16,326 nucleotides of DNA from Bacteroidales bacterium UBA1064 (GTDB lineage: Bacteria; Bacteroidota; Bacteroidia; Bacteroidales; Tenuifilaceae), in contig DCDD01000149.1 in assembly GCA_002316235.1 (NCBI GenBank), positions 1-16,326 on the forward strand. Direction: 5' to 3'. Each line of letters begins with the position of its first letter. Positions within the stretch are counted from its first letter, which is position 1. Positions 6,098 to 13,538 of the stretch are shown here, in pieces. Position numbers and translations under genes: made by a program. The notes beneath the pieces are model-generated. The model worked only from the letters and a program-made list of their open reading frames with translations. It had not been told where the DNA came from and made no database searches.

Positions 6098-8497
6098 ATG
6101 AGAAAATTGATGCTACTTTCGGTTTTATTGGTAGTTTCGTTAGGCTTGCAATCGCAGGAGCTGGTTCGCTACCAAGTTCCGCCGGCAGAAATGGTGGCCA
6201 TTCTGGAAGCACCTCCCACTCCGGGATTTTTGCTTAGCCCCGACGGCAAACATGCCTTGCTGTCATACCCTCAAGTTCTGCCCGACCTGGCCGAGCTGGC
6301 TAAGCCCGAGCTGAAGCTGGCAGGCTTCAGGGTTAACCCCGAAAACTTTGGACGTTACGATTCCCGAATATTCGACAGGTTGGAGTTGCTCAATATTAGT
6401 AACAAAATGGTTACTTCTCTTTCGGGGATACCCGATAGCGGTCATATTACCTCTTTCAGCTGGTCCCCTGACGGGAAAAATGTTGCCATAAGTGTTTATT
6501 TCAACAGCTCGGTTGAACTTTGGATAGTTGAGGTTGAAAGTGGAGTAGCCAGGCCGCTATCAGCTAGTTTGAACGAGTCTGTTATTTCTCCTGGATTTGC
6601 GTGGCATCCCGATGGCAAATCGCTTTACGTATTGAAGCACCGTGAAGGTATGAAAAAGCCCGGCAGGGAAAAGTTGCCCTTGGGTCCATCGGTGCAGCAA
6701 GCTACGGGACAGAAGTCTCAGGTGAGGACATTTCAGGACTTGCTCAAATCACCTGCCGACGAGGAGTTGTTTGAGTACTACGCCACTTCGCAGCTTTACA
6801 GGGTAAATTTACTTGGAGAGGCTTCCGAGGTGGGTAACCCGGGCATAATTTCACAAGTTGAGCCATCGCCCGATGGTAGCTATATCTACGTGGAGCAGGT
6901 TGTAAGGCCATTTTCATACATTGTTCCGGCGCAATATTTTCCAAGGCTCTGCCATATATGGAACGCGGATGGGCATTTGGTAAAGCGATTAGCCGAACAA
7001 CCTCTTGCCGATGACATACCATCGGGATTCAGCGCTGCTCGTAAGGGGAAAAGGGAGATGCAGTGGCGTTCGGATGTTCCTTCAACCATTGTGTGGGTGG
7101 AGGCTCAGGACGACGGCGATCCACACCGGGATGTTAAAATTCGCGATGTAGTTTACTCGCTTGATGCCCCGTTTAGAGGCGAACCGGTAAAATTGGTTGA
7201 ACTTGAAACACGTTTCTCCTCAATTAGCTGGGGATGGAGTAACCTTGCGGTTGCTTACGGCCGTTGGTGGAGTAGCCGAAGGCAAACCGCTTCCCTATTT
7301 AATCCTTCGGCACCAACCGATAGGCCAAGGGTACTTTGGGATAGGTCGTGGGAGGATGCCTACACCGATCCGGGACAACTTGTAATGGTAAATAACGCTA
7401 ATGGGTTCAGCGTGCTACAAACCAACAGCAGCAGGACAAAACTCTACCTTAGCGGTAAAGGCTCTTCGCCCGAGGGCGATATGCCCTTTTTAGACGAAAT
7501 AAACTTAAAAAACCTAGGCGTGAAAAGGCTGTGGCAATGCCATGCCCCGCTCTACGAGTACTTTATCGGTTTTTACGATATGGATAACTCGCGTATTGTT
7601 ACCTCCCAGGAATCGGTTAACAGGCAGCCCAACTTCTTCATCCGTGATATCAAGAGGCAGAAGCTGGTACAGCTTACCAATTTCCCTGACCCATATCCTG
7701 GCTTGCATGGAGTGCACAAGGAGCTGGTTACCTACCGACGTCCCGATGGGGTTACCCTGACCGGGACACTCTACCTGCCCGCTGGCTACGAAAAGGGAAC
7801 CAGAACGCTACCCACCCTCATGTGGGCTTATCCTCAGGAGTTCCTAAGTGCCGATTTTGCCGGACAGGTAACCGGTTCGCCCTATCGGTTTATCCGGCCG
7901 TCTGTTTTGTCGCCTATACTTTGGGTTGTGCGTGGGTATGCGGTATTCGATAACATGTCAATGCCAATAGTAGCCAGAAATGGCGGTGAACCCAACGATA
8001 CCTTCATTGAACAGCTGGTAGAGAATGCGAAGGCAGCAGTGGATACGCTGGTGGGCATGGGAGTGGCTAACCCCCAAAAGGTGGCAATTGGCGGCCATTC
8101 CTACGGTGCTTTTATGACTGCCAACCTGCTTGCCCACTCCGATCTTTTTGCAGCCGGAATTGCCCGCAGCGGGGCTTACAACAGAACCCTTACCCCATTT
8201 GGCTTTCAGAACGAGGAGCGAACCTACTGGCAAGCCCCTGAGGTTTACAATCGTATGTCTCCCTTCATGCACGCCGATAAAATTAATGAGCCCCTTTTGC
8301 TAATTCATGGCGAAAACGATAATAATAGCGGAACATTCCCGCTACAGAGCGAACGGCTGTTTGCCGCTATAAAAGGACACGGTGGAACAGCCAGGCTGGT
8401 AATGCTTCCATACGAAAGTCATGGCTACAGAGCTAGGCAGTCGGTTTTTCACACCATTTGGGAAATGGATTGCTGGCTCGAAAAATACCTGAAATGA
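6098..8497 (+). CDS. Secreted S9 serine peptidase, glutamyl-endopeptidase type
   Basis: An exported 799-residue serine peptidase of the prolyl-oligopeptidase clan. Residues 1-21 are a signal peptide ending in Gln-Ser-Gln. Residues up to about 520 form a beta-propeller with WSPDG-type blade motifs (SFSWSPDGKN, FAWHPDGKS, EPSPDGSY) that gate access to the active site. The alpha/beta-hydrolase domain follows, with Ser668 in GGHSYG, Asp741 in HGENDNNSG and His775 in ESHGY. The flanking block (GIARSGAYNRTLTPFGFQNE, then MSPFM, then QSERLF) closely matches my recollection of the plant chloroplast glutamyl endopeptidase group (S9D), suggesting cleavage after acidic residues rather than proline. The frame is open from a TTG at 6053, but the ATG at 6098 puts the signal peptide at the N-terminus. 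Its promoter is not obvious: I find no TAnnTTTG match in the divergent gap to dapD. Periplasmic or surface location is inferred from the signal peptide. Confidence 0.9.
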   Translation: MRKLMLLSVLLVVSLGLQSQELVRYQVPPAEMVAILEAPPTPGFLLSPDGKHALLSYPQVLPDLAELAKPELKLAGFRVNPENFGRYDSRIFDRLELLNISNKMVTSLSGIPDSGHITSFSWSPDGKNVAISVYFNSSVELWIVEVESGVARPLSASLNESVISPGFAWHPDGKSLYVLKHREGMKKPGREKLPLGPSVQQATGQKSQVRTFQDLLKSPADEELFEYYATSQLYRVNLLGEASEVGNPGIISQVEPSPDGSYIYVEQVVRPFSYIVPAQYFPRLCHIWNADGHLVKRLAEQPLADDIPSGFSAARKGKREMQWRSDVPSTIVWVEAQDDGDPHRDVKIRDVVYSLDAPFRGEPVKLVELETRFSSISWGWSNLAVAYGRWWSSRRQTASLFNPSAPTDRPRVLWDRSWEDAYTDPGQLVMVNNANGFSVLQTNSSRTKLYLSGKGSSPEGDMPFLDEINLKNLGVKRLWQCHAPLYEYFIGFYDMDNSRIVTSQESVNRQPNFFIRDIKRQKLVQLTNFPDPYPGLHGVHKELVTYRRPDGVTLTGTLYLPAGYEKGTRTLPTLMWAYPQEFLSADFAGQVTGSPYRFIRPSVLSPILWVVRGYAVFDNMSMPIVARNGGEPNDTFIEQLVENAKAAVDTLVGMGVANPQKVAIGGHSYGAFMTANLLAHSDLFAAGIARSGAYNRTLTPFGFQNEERTYWQAPEVYNRMSPFMHADKINEPLLLIHGENDNNSGTFPLQSERLFAAIKGHGGTARLVMLPYESHGYRARQSVFHTIWEMDCWLEKYLK

Positions 8498-8690
8498 TAT
8501 GAGCCTGTTAATAGATTTGATGATATAATTCATGGATAAAGGATTCACGGTTTATGTTTAGGAGTTTTCTTGGCACTTTTCAATTTTTCTTACCTGTTTG
8601 GATTTTCTCGAAATTCATCCCAGTAAATTGATGGCGTTAAAAAAAGTTAACCGAAGCTGCCGCATCACTTTTAATAATTAAATATTACGC

Positions 8691-8698
8691 TATTTTTG
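8691..8698 (+). promoter_or_regulatory. Candidate -7 promoter element
   Basis: TATTTTTG, an exact TAnnTTTG match, 14 bases before the TTG start at 8713. It would place the RNA start near 8704, giving a leader of only about 8 bases. Either the leader is very short or the real start is elsewhere; the upstream 215-base gap is otherwise featureless. Confidence 0.35.
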
Positions 8699-8712
8699 GG
8701 AAAAATGATAGC

Positions 8713-9516
8713 TTGGTTGGTTTTCGTAAAATATGGGTGCTTATTTTCTTTGTGGTTTTCTGCAAAGTATCATTCAGCCAGGAAAAGCTACTACCCTTTG
8801 ATACGCTTAGCATTGTTCACTTCAGGGTTATCAATGCAAACACCCGGGAACCTGTTGAAAGAGCCTACATACTGAATTTAACCTACAACTGGGGAAGTAT
8901 TTCCGATTTGCTGGGTTACAGCTATTTGCCGATACACTTTGGCGATAAGCTTAAAATTTCTGCAATTGGATACTATACTCAAGAGTTGATTTGCGTTGGG
9001 CAATTTAAAGCCGATTCTGCATTTTATGAGATAAAGCTAAAACCCAGGGTGTATGAGTTGAACGAGGTTAAAATCACCAAGTTTTCGACCTACGAAAGGT
9101 TTCTTAGAGGTGTGATTAACCTAAATATTCCTAAGACCAGGGATGATAAGCAGCTAGAGGTGATTGAAAAATACCTGTTTGGCGTTGTAAAGAAGATGGA
9201 TTTAAAAAATACACCCACCATGGCTTCGGGGATTGCTTTTGGTAAGGATTGGTATGCCAAGCAGAATGAGAAGTTGGCAGAACAGCTGGAGAGGGAGAAA
9301 ACCCGGAGGGTAATAGATGAAAAATTTAATCCCGGGCTTGTCCAGAAGCTTACAGGCCTGAGGGATAAGGAACTTTACGAGTTTATCGGTTATTTAGACT
9401 TCAGCGATGAGTTCCTCCTGCAGGCTACTGATTACGAGATACATCAAAAAATAATGGAAAAGTATAACGTCTTTATGGCGGGAAAATCAAACGAGTTAAA
9501 AAATCAAGAAAAATGA
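8713..9516 (+). CDS. Exported protein with carboxypeptidase regulatory-like domain
   Basis: A 267-residue protein of unknown function. Residues 1-23 form a signal peptide (hydrophobic LIFFVVF core, ending Phe-Ser-Gln). Residues about 32-121 look like the beta-sandwich carboxypeptidase-regulatory-like domain common in Bacteroidota surface proteins: strand VIN, then TREPVERAYI, then a GY turn, then GDKLKISAIGYYTQEL and the closing LKPRVYELNEVKITKF. The remainder (about 125-267) is charged and helical with no motif I know. The start is a TTG; no in-frame ATG would keep the signal peptide, and the ATG at 8705 is out of frame and closes early. The stop overlaps the ATG of the dehydratase gene (ATGA), so the two are likely translated as a coupled pair, although the products seem unrelated. 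The gene is more AT-rich than its neighbours. Periplasmic or outer-membrane location is inferred. Confidence 0.7.
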   Translation: MVGFRKIWVLIFFVVFCKVSFSQEKLLPFDTLSIVHFRVINANTREPVERAYILNLTYNWGSISDLLGYSYLPIHFGDKLKISAIGYYTQELICVGQFKADSAFYEIKLKPRVYELNEVKITKFSTYERFLRGVINLNIPKTRDDKQLEVIEKYLFGVVKKMDLKNTPTMASGIAFGKDWYAKQNEKLAEQLEREKTRRVIDEKFNPGLVQKLTGLRDKELYEFIGYLDFSDEFLLQATDYEIHQKIMEKYNVFMAGKSNELKNQEK

Positions 9517-10496
9517 GTGAGGAGAATTCAAGCTGCTGCCAACCAGAAGCTTCCGACGTAGTTTCGGCCTATGAGCTGATAAAGGATAAGGTGAAGCATA
9601 CTCCGGTTCATTCGTCGGCGAGTGTAAATGCTCTTCTGGGAGCAACACTCTTTTTTAAGTGTGAGAACTTTCAAAAAGTCGGAGCATTTAAGTACAGGGG
9701 TGCAACCCATGCAGTTTTAAAGTTGAATGATGAGGAGGCTAGAAAAGGGGTTGCAACCCACAGTTCAGGCAACCATGCGGCTGCCCTTGCGCTTGCTGCT
9801 GCAAATAGAGGTATTCCGGCCTATATTGTGATGCCCGAAAATGCCCCTGCTATTAAGAAAAAAGCAGTAGCCGGTTACGGAGGTATCATTACCTACTGCC
9901 GATCAACGCAGCAGGACAGGGAGGAAACGCTTAGGGTTGTTCAGCAGCAAACCGGTGCAACCCTCATTCACCCCTACAACAACATAAACGTTATCTGTGG
10001 GCAGGGAACAGCTGCGTTGGAGCTGCTCGATGAAATGCCCAACCTGGATGTGGTTATAGCACCGGTTGGTGGTGGCGGATTGCTCAGCGGCACAGCAACC
10101 TTTATAAAGGGGCAATACCCGCACGTGAAAGTGTTCGGAGCCGAACCAATCAATGCTGATGATGCCTTTCGGTCGCTTCGTGATGGGAAAATTTACCCTT
10201 CGCTCAGTCCATCCACCATTGCCGATGGGCTCCTCACCTCGCTTTGCCCGCTTACCTACTCCATTCTCCGGTCGAAGTGCGATGGCATTTTTACGGTATC
10301 CGAGAAGGGTATAGTAAACGCCATGCGGTTAATCTGGGAGCGTATGAAGCTTGTGGTTGAACCCTCATCAGCTGTTCCGGTGGGCGTTATAGCTGAGCAC
10401 CCAGAGGCTTTTAGGGGAAAACGAGTTGGTATAATTGTCTCAGGTGGAAATGCAGATCTCGACCATCTGCCCTGGCTGGATCAGTCTAATGGGTAA
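9513..10496 (+). CDS. PLP-dependent threonine/serine dehydratase or serine racemase
   Basis: A 327-residue fold-type II pyridoxal-phosphate enzyme. Lys60 in GAFKYRGA forms the cofactor aldimine; SSGNH (83-87) binds the substrate and, with Ser84, matches the second catalytic residue of serine racemase; GGGGLLSG (186-193) holds the phosphate; SGGN (310-313) closes the site. Glu211, Ala215 and Asp217 (in GAEPINADDAF) match the divalent-metal site of eukaryotic serine racemase and of threo-3-hydroxyaspartate ammonia-lyase. No C-terminal ACT domain is present, so it is not the isoleucine-feedback-regulated IlvA type. Likely reactions are deamination of serine, threonine or hydroxyaspartate, or serine racemisation; sequence cannot choose. 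Its ATG overlaps the upstream stop by 4 bases. The 3' end overlaps the convergent gene by 11 bases, with no terminator hairpin between. The N-terminus carries an unusual Ser-Ser-Cys-Cys. Confidence 0.9.
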   Translation: MSEENSSCCQPEASDVVSAYELIKDKVKHTPVHSSASVNALLGATLFFKCENFQKVGAFKYRGATHAVLKLNDEEARKGVATHSSGNHAAALALAAANRGIPAYIVMPENAPAIKKKAVAGYGGIITYCRSTQQDREETLRVVQQQTGATLIHPYNNINVICGQGTAALELLDEMPNLDVVIAPVGGGGLLSGTATFIKGQYPHVKVFGAEPINADDAFRSLRDGKIYPSLSPSTIADGLLTSLCPLTYSILRSKCDGIFTVSEKGIVNAMRLIWERMKLVVEPSSAVPVGVIAEHPEAFRGKRVGIIVSGGNADLDHLPWLDQSNG

Positions 10497-11571
10497 GGGT
10501 AAAATTTGCACAAACAGGGTAGTGGTCGGAAAGGTTAAGACGCGGGCTTGAAAATTTTAAAGTTTTGAATTCAGGCGAATGCAGGATGTAGTCTATACGG
10601 TACGAAGGTAGAATGCCGGCATAGGTATTTAGCATTCCGGCACCTGCCTCTTTAAACGAATCATGCAGCTTACCCGTGAGCTCCCTGTAGGTGTATGAAA
10701 CGGGGGTATCATTAAAATCGCCACAAAGAATAACCGGATAAGGGCAGTTTTTCAGGTGCCGGTTAACCAGCTCAACCTGCTGGGAACGCTTGATGAAAGC
10801 GATTCTTAGCCTCGAAGCCAAATCCATAATTTCGTCATACCGGTCATTCCCCTGCCTTAATTCATTATTTAGCAGAAAGTTAAAGTTGTGCTCCTTAAGC
10901 CTGAGCGATTGCAGGTGAAGGTTGTAAACCCTCACGGTATCGCCGTTGATTTTAACGTCGGCATAGATGGACGAGTTGAGGGTGTTCTCAAATTTAATTT
11001 CACCCGAATTTACTATCGGAAATCTTGAAAAGATTGCCAGACCGTATGCCGAACGGCTATTTTGAATGATATACCCAATCTTGGAGCGCATGCCCAGCTT
11101 CCTTTTAGCATCGGCCTCCGAAAATTTAGTGCTTACTGTGTAAAACTCCTGAAGGCAGGCTATATCGAAGTTGTTGCTGCCGATGTAGCGAATCACCCCA
11201 TCATATGAGGGCGGAAGTTTAGACCATGGGTAGAGCCTGAACAGGTTTACATTGTATGAAATCAACCTGATGGAGGGGACAGCCGACTCATGCTTGTTGC
11301 CAGGGCGTAGCTGGACAAAAGCGCTAAGGTGATTTATTCCTAGCAGAATGGCGAGTAGCGAAATTAACAGCTCTTTTTTCCATACAATGATCCAGTAGGT
11401 CAGGAAGGCTATGTTGGCAAGCAGGAAAAATGGGTAGAATAGGCCTACAATGGCAGGTATCCAAAACCGGGCGGGGTTGATGTAAACCGACGCATAGCAG
11501 AATAGCAGACCTAGCGCAAACAAAATGTTTGCTGCAACAATTACTTTATGTAGAATTCCGCCCTTGGCCAT
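10486..11571 (-). CDS. Membrane-anchored endonuclease/exonuclease/phosphatase family protein
   Basis: A 361-residue protein with three hydrophobic segments (about 9-29, 36-60, 66-85) followed by a DNase I-like metal-dependent phosphodiesterase domain. The catalytic motifs are complete: SYNVNLF with Asn107, LQEFY with Glu142, NLHLQS with His219, CGDFNDTP with Asp285 and Asn287, RIDYI with Asp327, and SDHYPV with Asp349 and His350. The superfamily includes nucleases, inositol-phosphate phosphatases and sphingomyelinases, so the substrate cannot be named. Membrane attachment and the operon with two rhomboid proteins suggest work at the envelope rather than on chromosomal DNA. The start is 1 base after the stop of the upstream rhomboid gene, so they are certainly co-transcribed. 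It is the last gene of the mutL unit and ends 11 bases inside the convergent dehydratase gene. Confidence 0.9.
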   Translation of the reverse strand: MAKGGILHKVIVAANILFALGLLFCYASVYINPARFWIPAIVGLFYPFFLLANIAFLTYWIIVWKKELLISLLAILLGINHLSAFVQLRPGNKHESAVPSIRLISYNVNLFRLYPWSKLPPSYDGVIRYIGSNNFDIACLQEFYTVSTKFSEADAKRKLGMRSKIGYIIQNSRSAYGLAIFSRFPIVNSGEIKFENTLNSSIYADVKINGDTVRVYNLHLQSLRLKEHNFNFLLNNELRQGNDRYDEIMDLASRLRIAFIKRSQQVELVNRHLKNCPYPVILCGDFNDTPVSYTYRELTGKLHDSFKEAGAGMLNTYAGILPSYRIDYILHSPEFKTLKFSSPRLNLSDHYPVCANFTLTH

Positions 11572-11572
11572 G

Positions 11573-12460
11573 CTAGTTCACCGAGTCGTTTTTCATTCGA
11601 AACAGGGTTTCCTTTTCCTCCTTGCTCAGGCTGTCGTAGCCTGATTTGGCTATTTTGTCGAGAATCCGATCGATAGATTTTTGCTCGTTGGCCTTTCGGC
11701 GGTTGTACTCGTAGTCGGTTTCGGGTCGGCGGTAGGAAACCTTGAGATTTTTGCTCCGATGGGCTTTGGGTTTTTTCACCCGGCTGAAAATGTTGAGAAA
11801 TTTTGTCAAATCAGTTCCCCTGTTAAGCAGCTTGATGAAGGAGAAGCCGAATACCGCTCCTCCCAGGTGAGCGATGTGCCCACCGGGGTTTGAAACCGGA
11901 ATGCTGATGATGTCGATGATTATGGTGGCCAGCGCCAGGTACTTCAACTTTACTTCACCCAGAAAGAGGATGTAAATTGAATTGTTGGGCTTAAGGGTTG
12001 AAACCGCTATAACAACTGCCAAAACCGATGCCGATGCTCCAAGAGCCATAGCTTCGGACGATATAGCCCTGAATACCGGTAGAATATTGTAGGCTGCGAT
12101 AAAAAATATTGCTCCCGTAATGCCTCCCAGGAGGTAAACTCCCACCAGCTGCCTTTGCGAGAGATGCTGTAGAAACAACCTTCCAAACCAGTACAACCAC
12201 AGCAGGTTGAATAGTATGTGCAAGAAATTTTCGTGGAAAAACATGTAGGTTAGCAGCGTCCACGGTCGAGAAAGTAGCTGGTGTAAACCTGCGGGAACGG
12301 CAAGCCAGTGGGCGTAGCTGCTGCCCGGCTGTGTGCCACCTATGAACATGATTACCCTAACAAGGCTATAGATCAGGAAGATTGCCAGATTAATGTAGAT
12401 CAGCTGGGTAAGGCTGCTGCCAAACCTGAAGGAATCTTTTATTTCTTTCGAAATGCTCAT
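11573..12460 (-). CDS. Rhomboid family protein with soluble C-terminal tail
   Basis: A 295-residue intramembrane protein. About six hydrophobic segments lie in residues 20-212, then a basic tail and a short conserved C-terminal helix pair (about 262-292: DRILDKIAKSGYDSLSKEEK) of the kind often found on Bacteroidota rhomboids. Family landmarks are the HxxxN pattern (His81, Asn85), the Ser loop GASAS (141-145, Ser143) and the catalytic His in GGHIAHLGG (His198). Rhomboid peptidases normally have GxSG; here the residue after Ser143 is Ala, which may weaken or remove proteolysis. Substrates are unknown. It is second of two rhomboid genes in tandem, separated by a 186-base gap that holds a perfect palindrome, and is followed 1 base later by the phosphatase-family gene. 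The ATG at 12458-12460 precedes the first membrane segment by about 18 residues. Confidence 0.9.
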   Translation of the reverse strand: MSISKEIKDSFRFGSSLTQLIYINLAIFLIYSLVRVIMFIGGTQPGSSYAHWLAVPAGLHQLLSRPWTLLTYMFFHENFLHILFNLLWLYWFGRLFLQHLSQRQLVGVYLLGGITGAIFFIAAYNILPVFRAISSEAMALGASASVLAVVIAVSTLKPNNSIYILFLGEVKLKYLALATIIIDIISIPVSNPGGHIAHLGGAVFGFSFIKLLNRGTDLTKFLNIFSRVKKPKAHRSKNLKVSYRRPETDYEYNRRKANEQKSIDRILDKIAKSGYDSLSKEEKETLFRMKNDSVN

Positions 12461-12565
12461 GTTGTGTAGCTGGTAGTGTAAATTTATAAGTTTTGGTCGA
12501 AATATCCAAGCAGCAACTTTTGAGAGTGGTAAAAGCTGTTAGCATGTTAGGGTTGCAACAATGGC

Positions 12566-12587
12566 ATATTTGCTCATAAGCAAATAT
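12566..12587. promoter_or_regulatory. Perfect palindrome between the two rhomboid genes
   Basis: Arms ATATTTGCT (12566-12574) and AGCAAATAT (12579-12587) around CATA. It lies about 105 bases upstream of the second rhomboid start. AT-rich arms and the short spacer fit a DNA operator for a dimeric regulator, or a hairpin; the plus strand continues TTTC only, so a terminator is unlikely. ATATTTG at each arm resembles a partial -7 box. Confidence 0.4.
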
Positions 12588-12646
12588 TTTCAATTTACTA
12601 AACTATAAGGGTAGCCCATTGGTTGTTTTCTACAATTTTTCAATAA

Positions 12647-13468
12647 CTAGTAGAAAACATTTTTTCTCGATTGCCAGTATTTTATCAGGAAAAAGCCAAA
12701 AATCATTCCACCAAGATGGGCAAAGTGGGCAATGTTACTTCCGGCTTGCGTAAGTCCAAGGAACAGCTCAAGTCCGCCGTAAAGGATAACCATCCATTTG
12801 GCTTTAATGGGGATGGGGGGAAACAGAATCATCAGAACGGTGTTGGGGAAAAGCATTCCGAATGCAAGCAGCACTCCATAAACAGCACCCGATGCGCCAA
12901 CCGTAGGAATATTCAGCTGCAGGGAAAGAAGCTGTTGGCTTAGCTGCTGGGCCTGATCAATCATAATCGGGTTGCTTGGATTCTGGAACCACTTATCTAG
13001 AAAGTCGGAGTAAATACTGTTGTAGAACTCGGGAAAGTGCTTGGTAACAAACGCGGCGAAGGTATCGGGCGAAAGCGTATTGAGCATGGCAATAGAATCT
13101 GCCTGAATAGAGGAGAATTGCAGGTAGTTAACAAGCGAGTGAACGGCAGCAGCTCCAAGTCCGGTAACCATGTAGTATAGCAAAAACCTTTTACCGCCCC
13201 AGACCTGTTCCAGTATTCTACCGAACATCCACAGGGCAAACATGTTGAAAAACAGGTGGGTAAAACCGCCGTGCATGAACATGTGGGTAACCACCTGGTA
13301 GGGTTTAAAGTGAGGCGACCCCGGTGTGTAAAGCCCCAGCATGGCATTCAAATCGACCCCGTAACGTTGCAACATCCAGGTAACCAGCCAAATTACAGTA
13401 TTAATCAAAATAAGATTTTTTACTACCGGGGGTATGCTGCTTAGAAATCCGCTTCTACTTAAACTCAT
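12647..13468 (-). CDS. Rhomboid family intramembrane serine protease
   Basis: A 273-residue membrane protein with the complete rhomboid signature: HLFFNMFALWMFG with His71 and Asn75, the Ser loop GASGAVYG (191-198) with nucleophile Ser193, and the catalytic His251 in AHFAHLGG. It should cleave transmembrane substrates within or near the bilayer. Between the third core segment and the Ser loop there is a polar insert of about 70 residues (about 118-187), which by topology would lie outside the membrane; similar inserts occur in Bacteroidota rhomboids. Unlike the downstream paralogue it has no C-terminal soluble tail and it keeps the canonical GxSG. The ATG at 13466-13468 lies 70 bases after the mutL stop. 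In that gap only a weak GGGTT/AACCC hairpin is seen, so read-through from mutL is likely. Confidence 0.94.
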   Translation of the reverse strand: MSLSRSGFLSSIPPVVKNLILINTVIWLVTWMLQRYGVDLNAMLGLYTPGSPHFKPYQVVTHMFMHGGFTHLFFNMFALWMFGRILEQVWGGKRFLLYYMVTGLGAAAVHSLVNYLQFSSIQADSIAMLNTLSPDTFAAFVTKHFPEFYNSIYSDFLDKWFQNPSNPIMIDQAQQLSQQLLSLQLNIPTVGASGAVYGVLLAFGMLFPNTVLMILFPPIPIKAKWMVILYGGLELFLGLTQAGSNIAHFAHLGGMIFGFFLIKYWQSRKNVFY

Positions 13469-13538
13469 TTTTTTTAAAAATTTAAAGGGTTAAAACCCGT
13501 TACAAGTTAAACATGAAATAATGATTAAGGTTTTTGAG

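Noticed and set aside
12997..13347. 116-residue minus-strand frame inside the rhomboid gene
   Set aside because: Alternative frame of a gene with complete rhomboid motifs; Pro, Cys and Ser rich shadow composition.
13487..13498. GGGTT/AACCC hairpin between mutL and the rhomboid gene as a terminator
   Set aside because: The stem is 4-5 pairs with a tiny loop, and the following run is broken by AAA; too weak to call.
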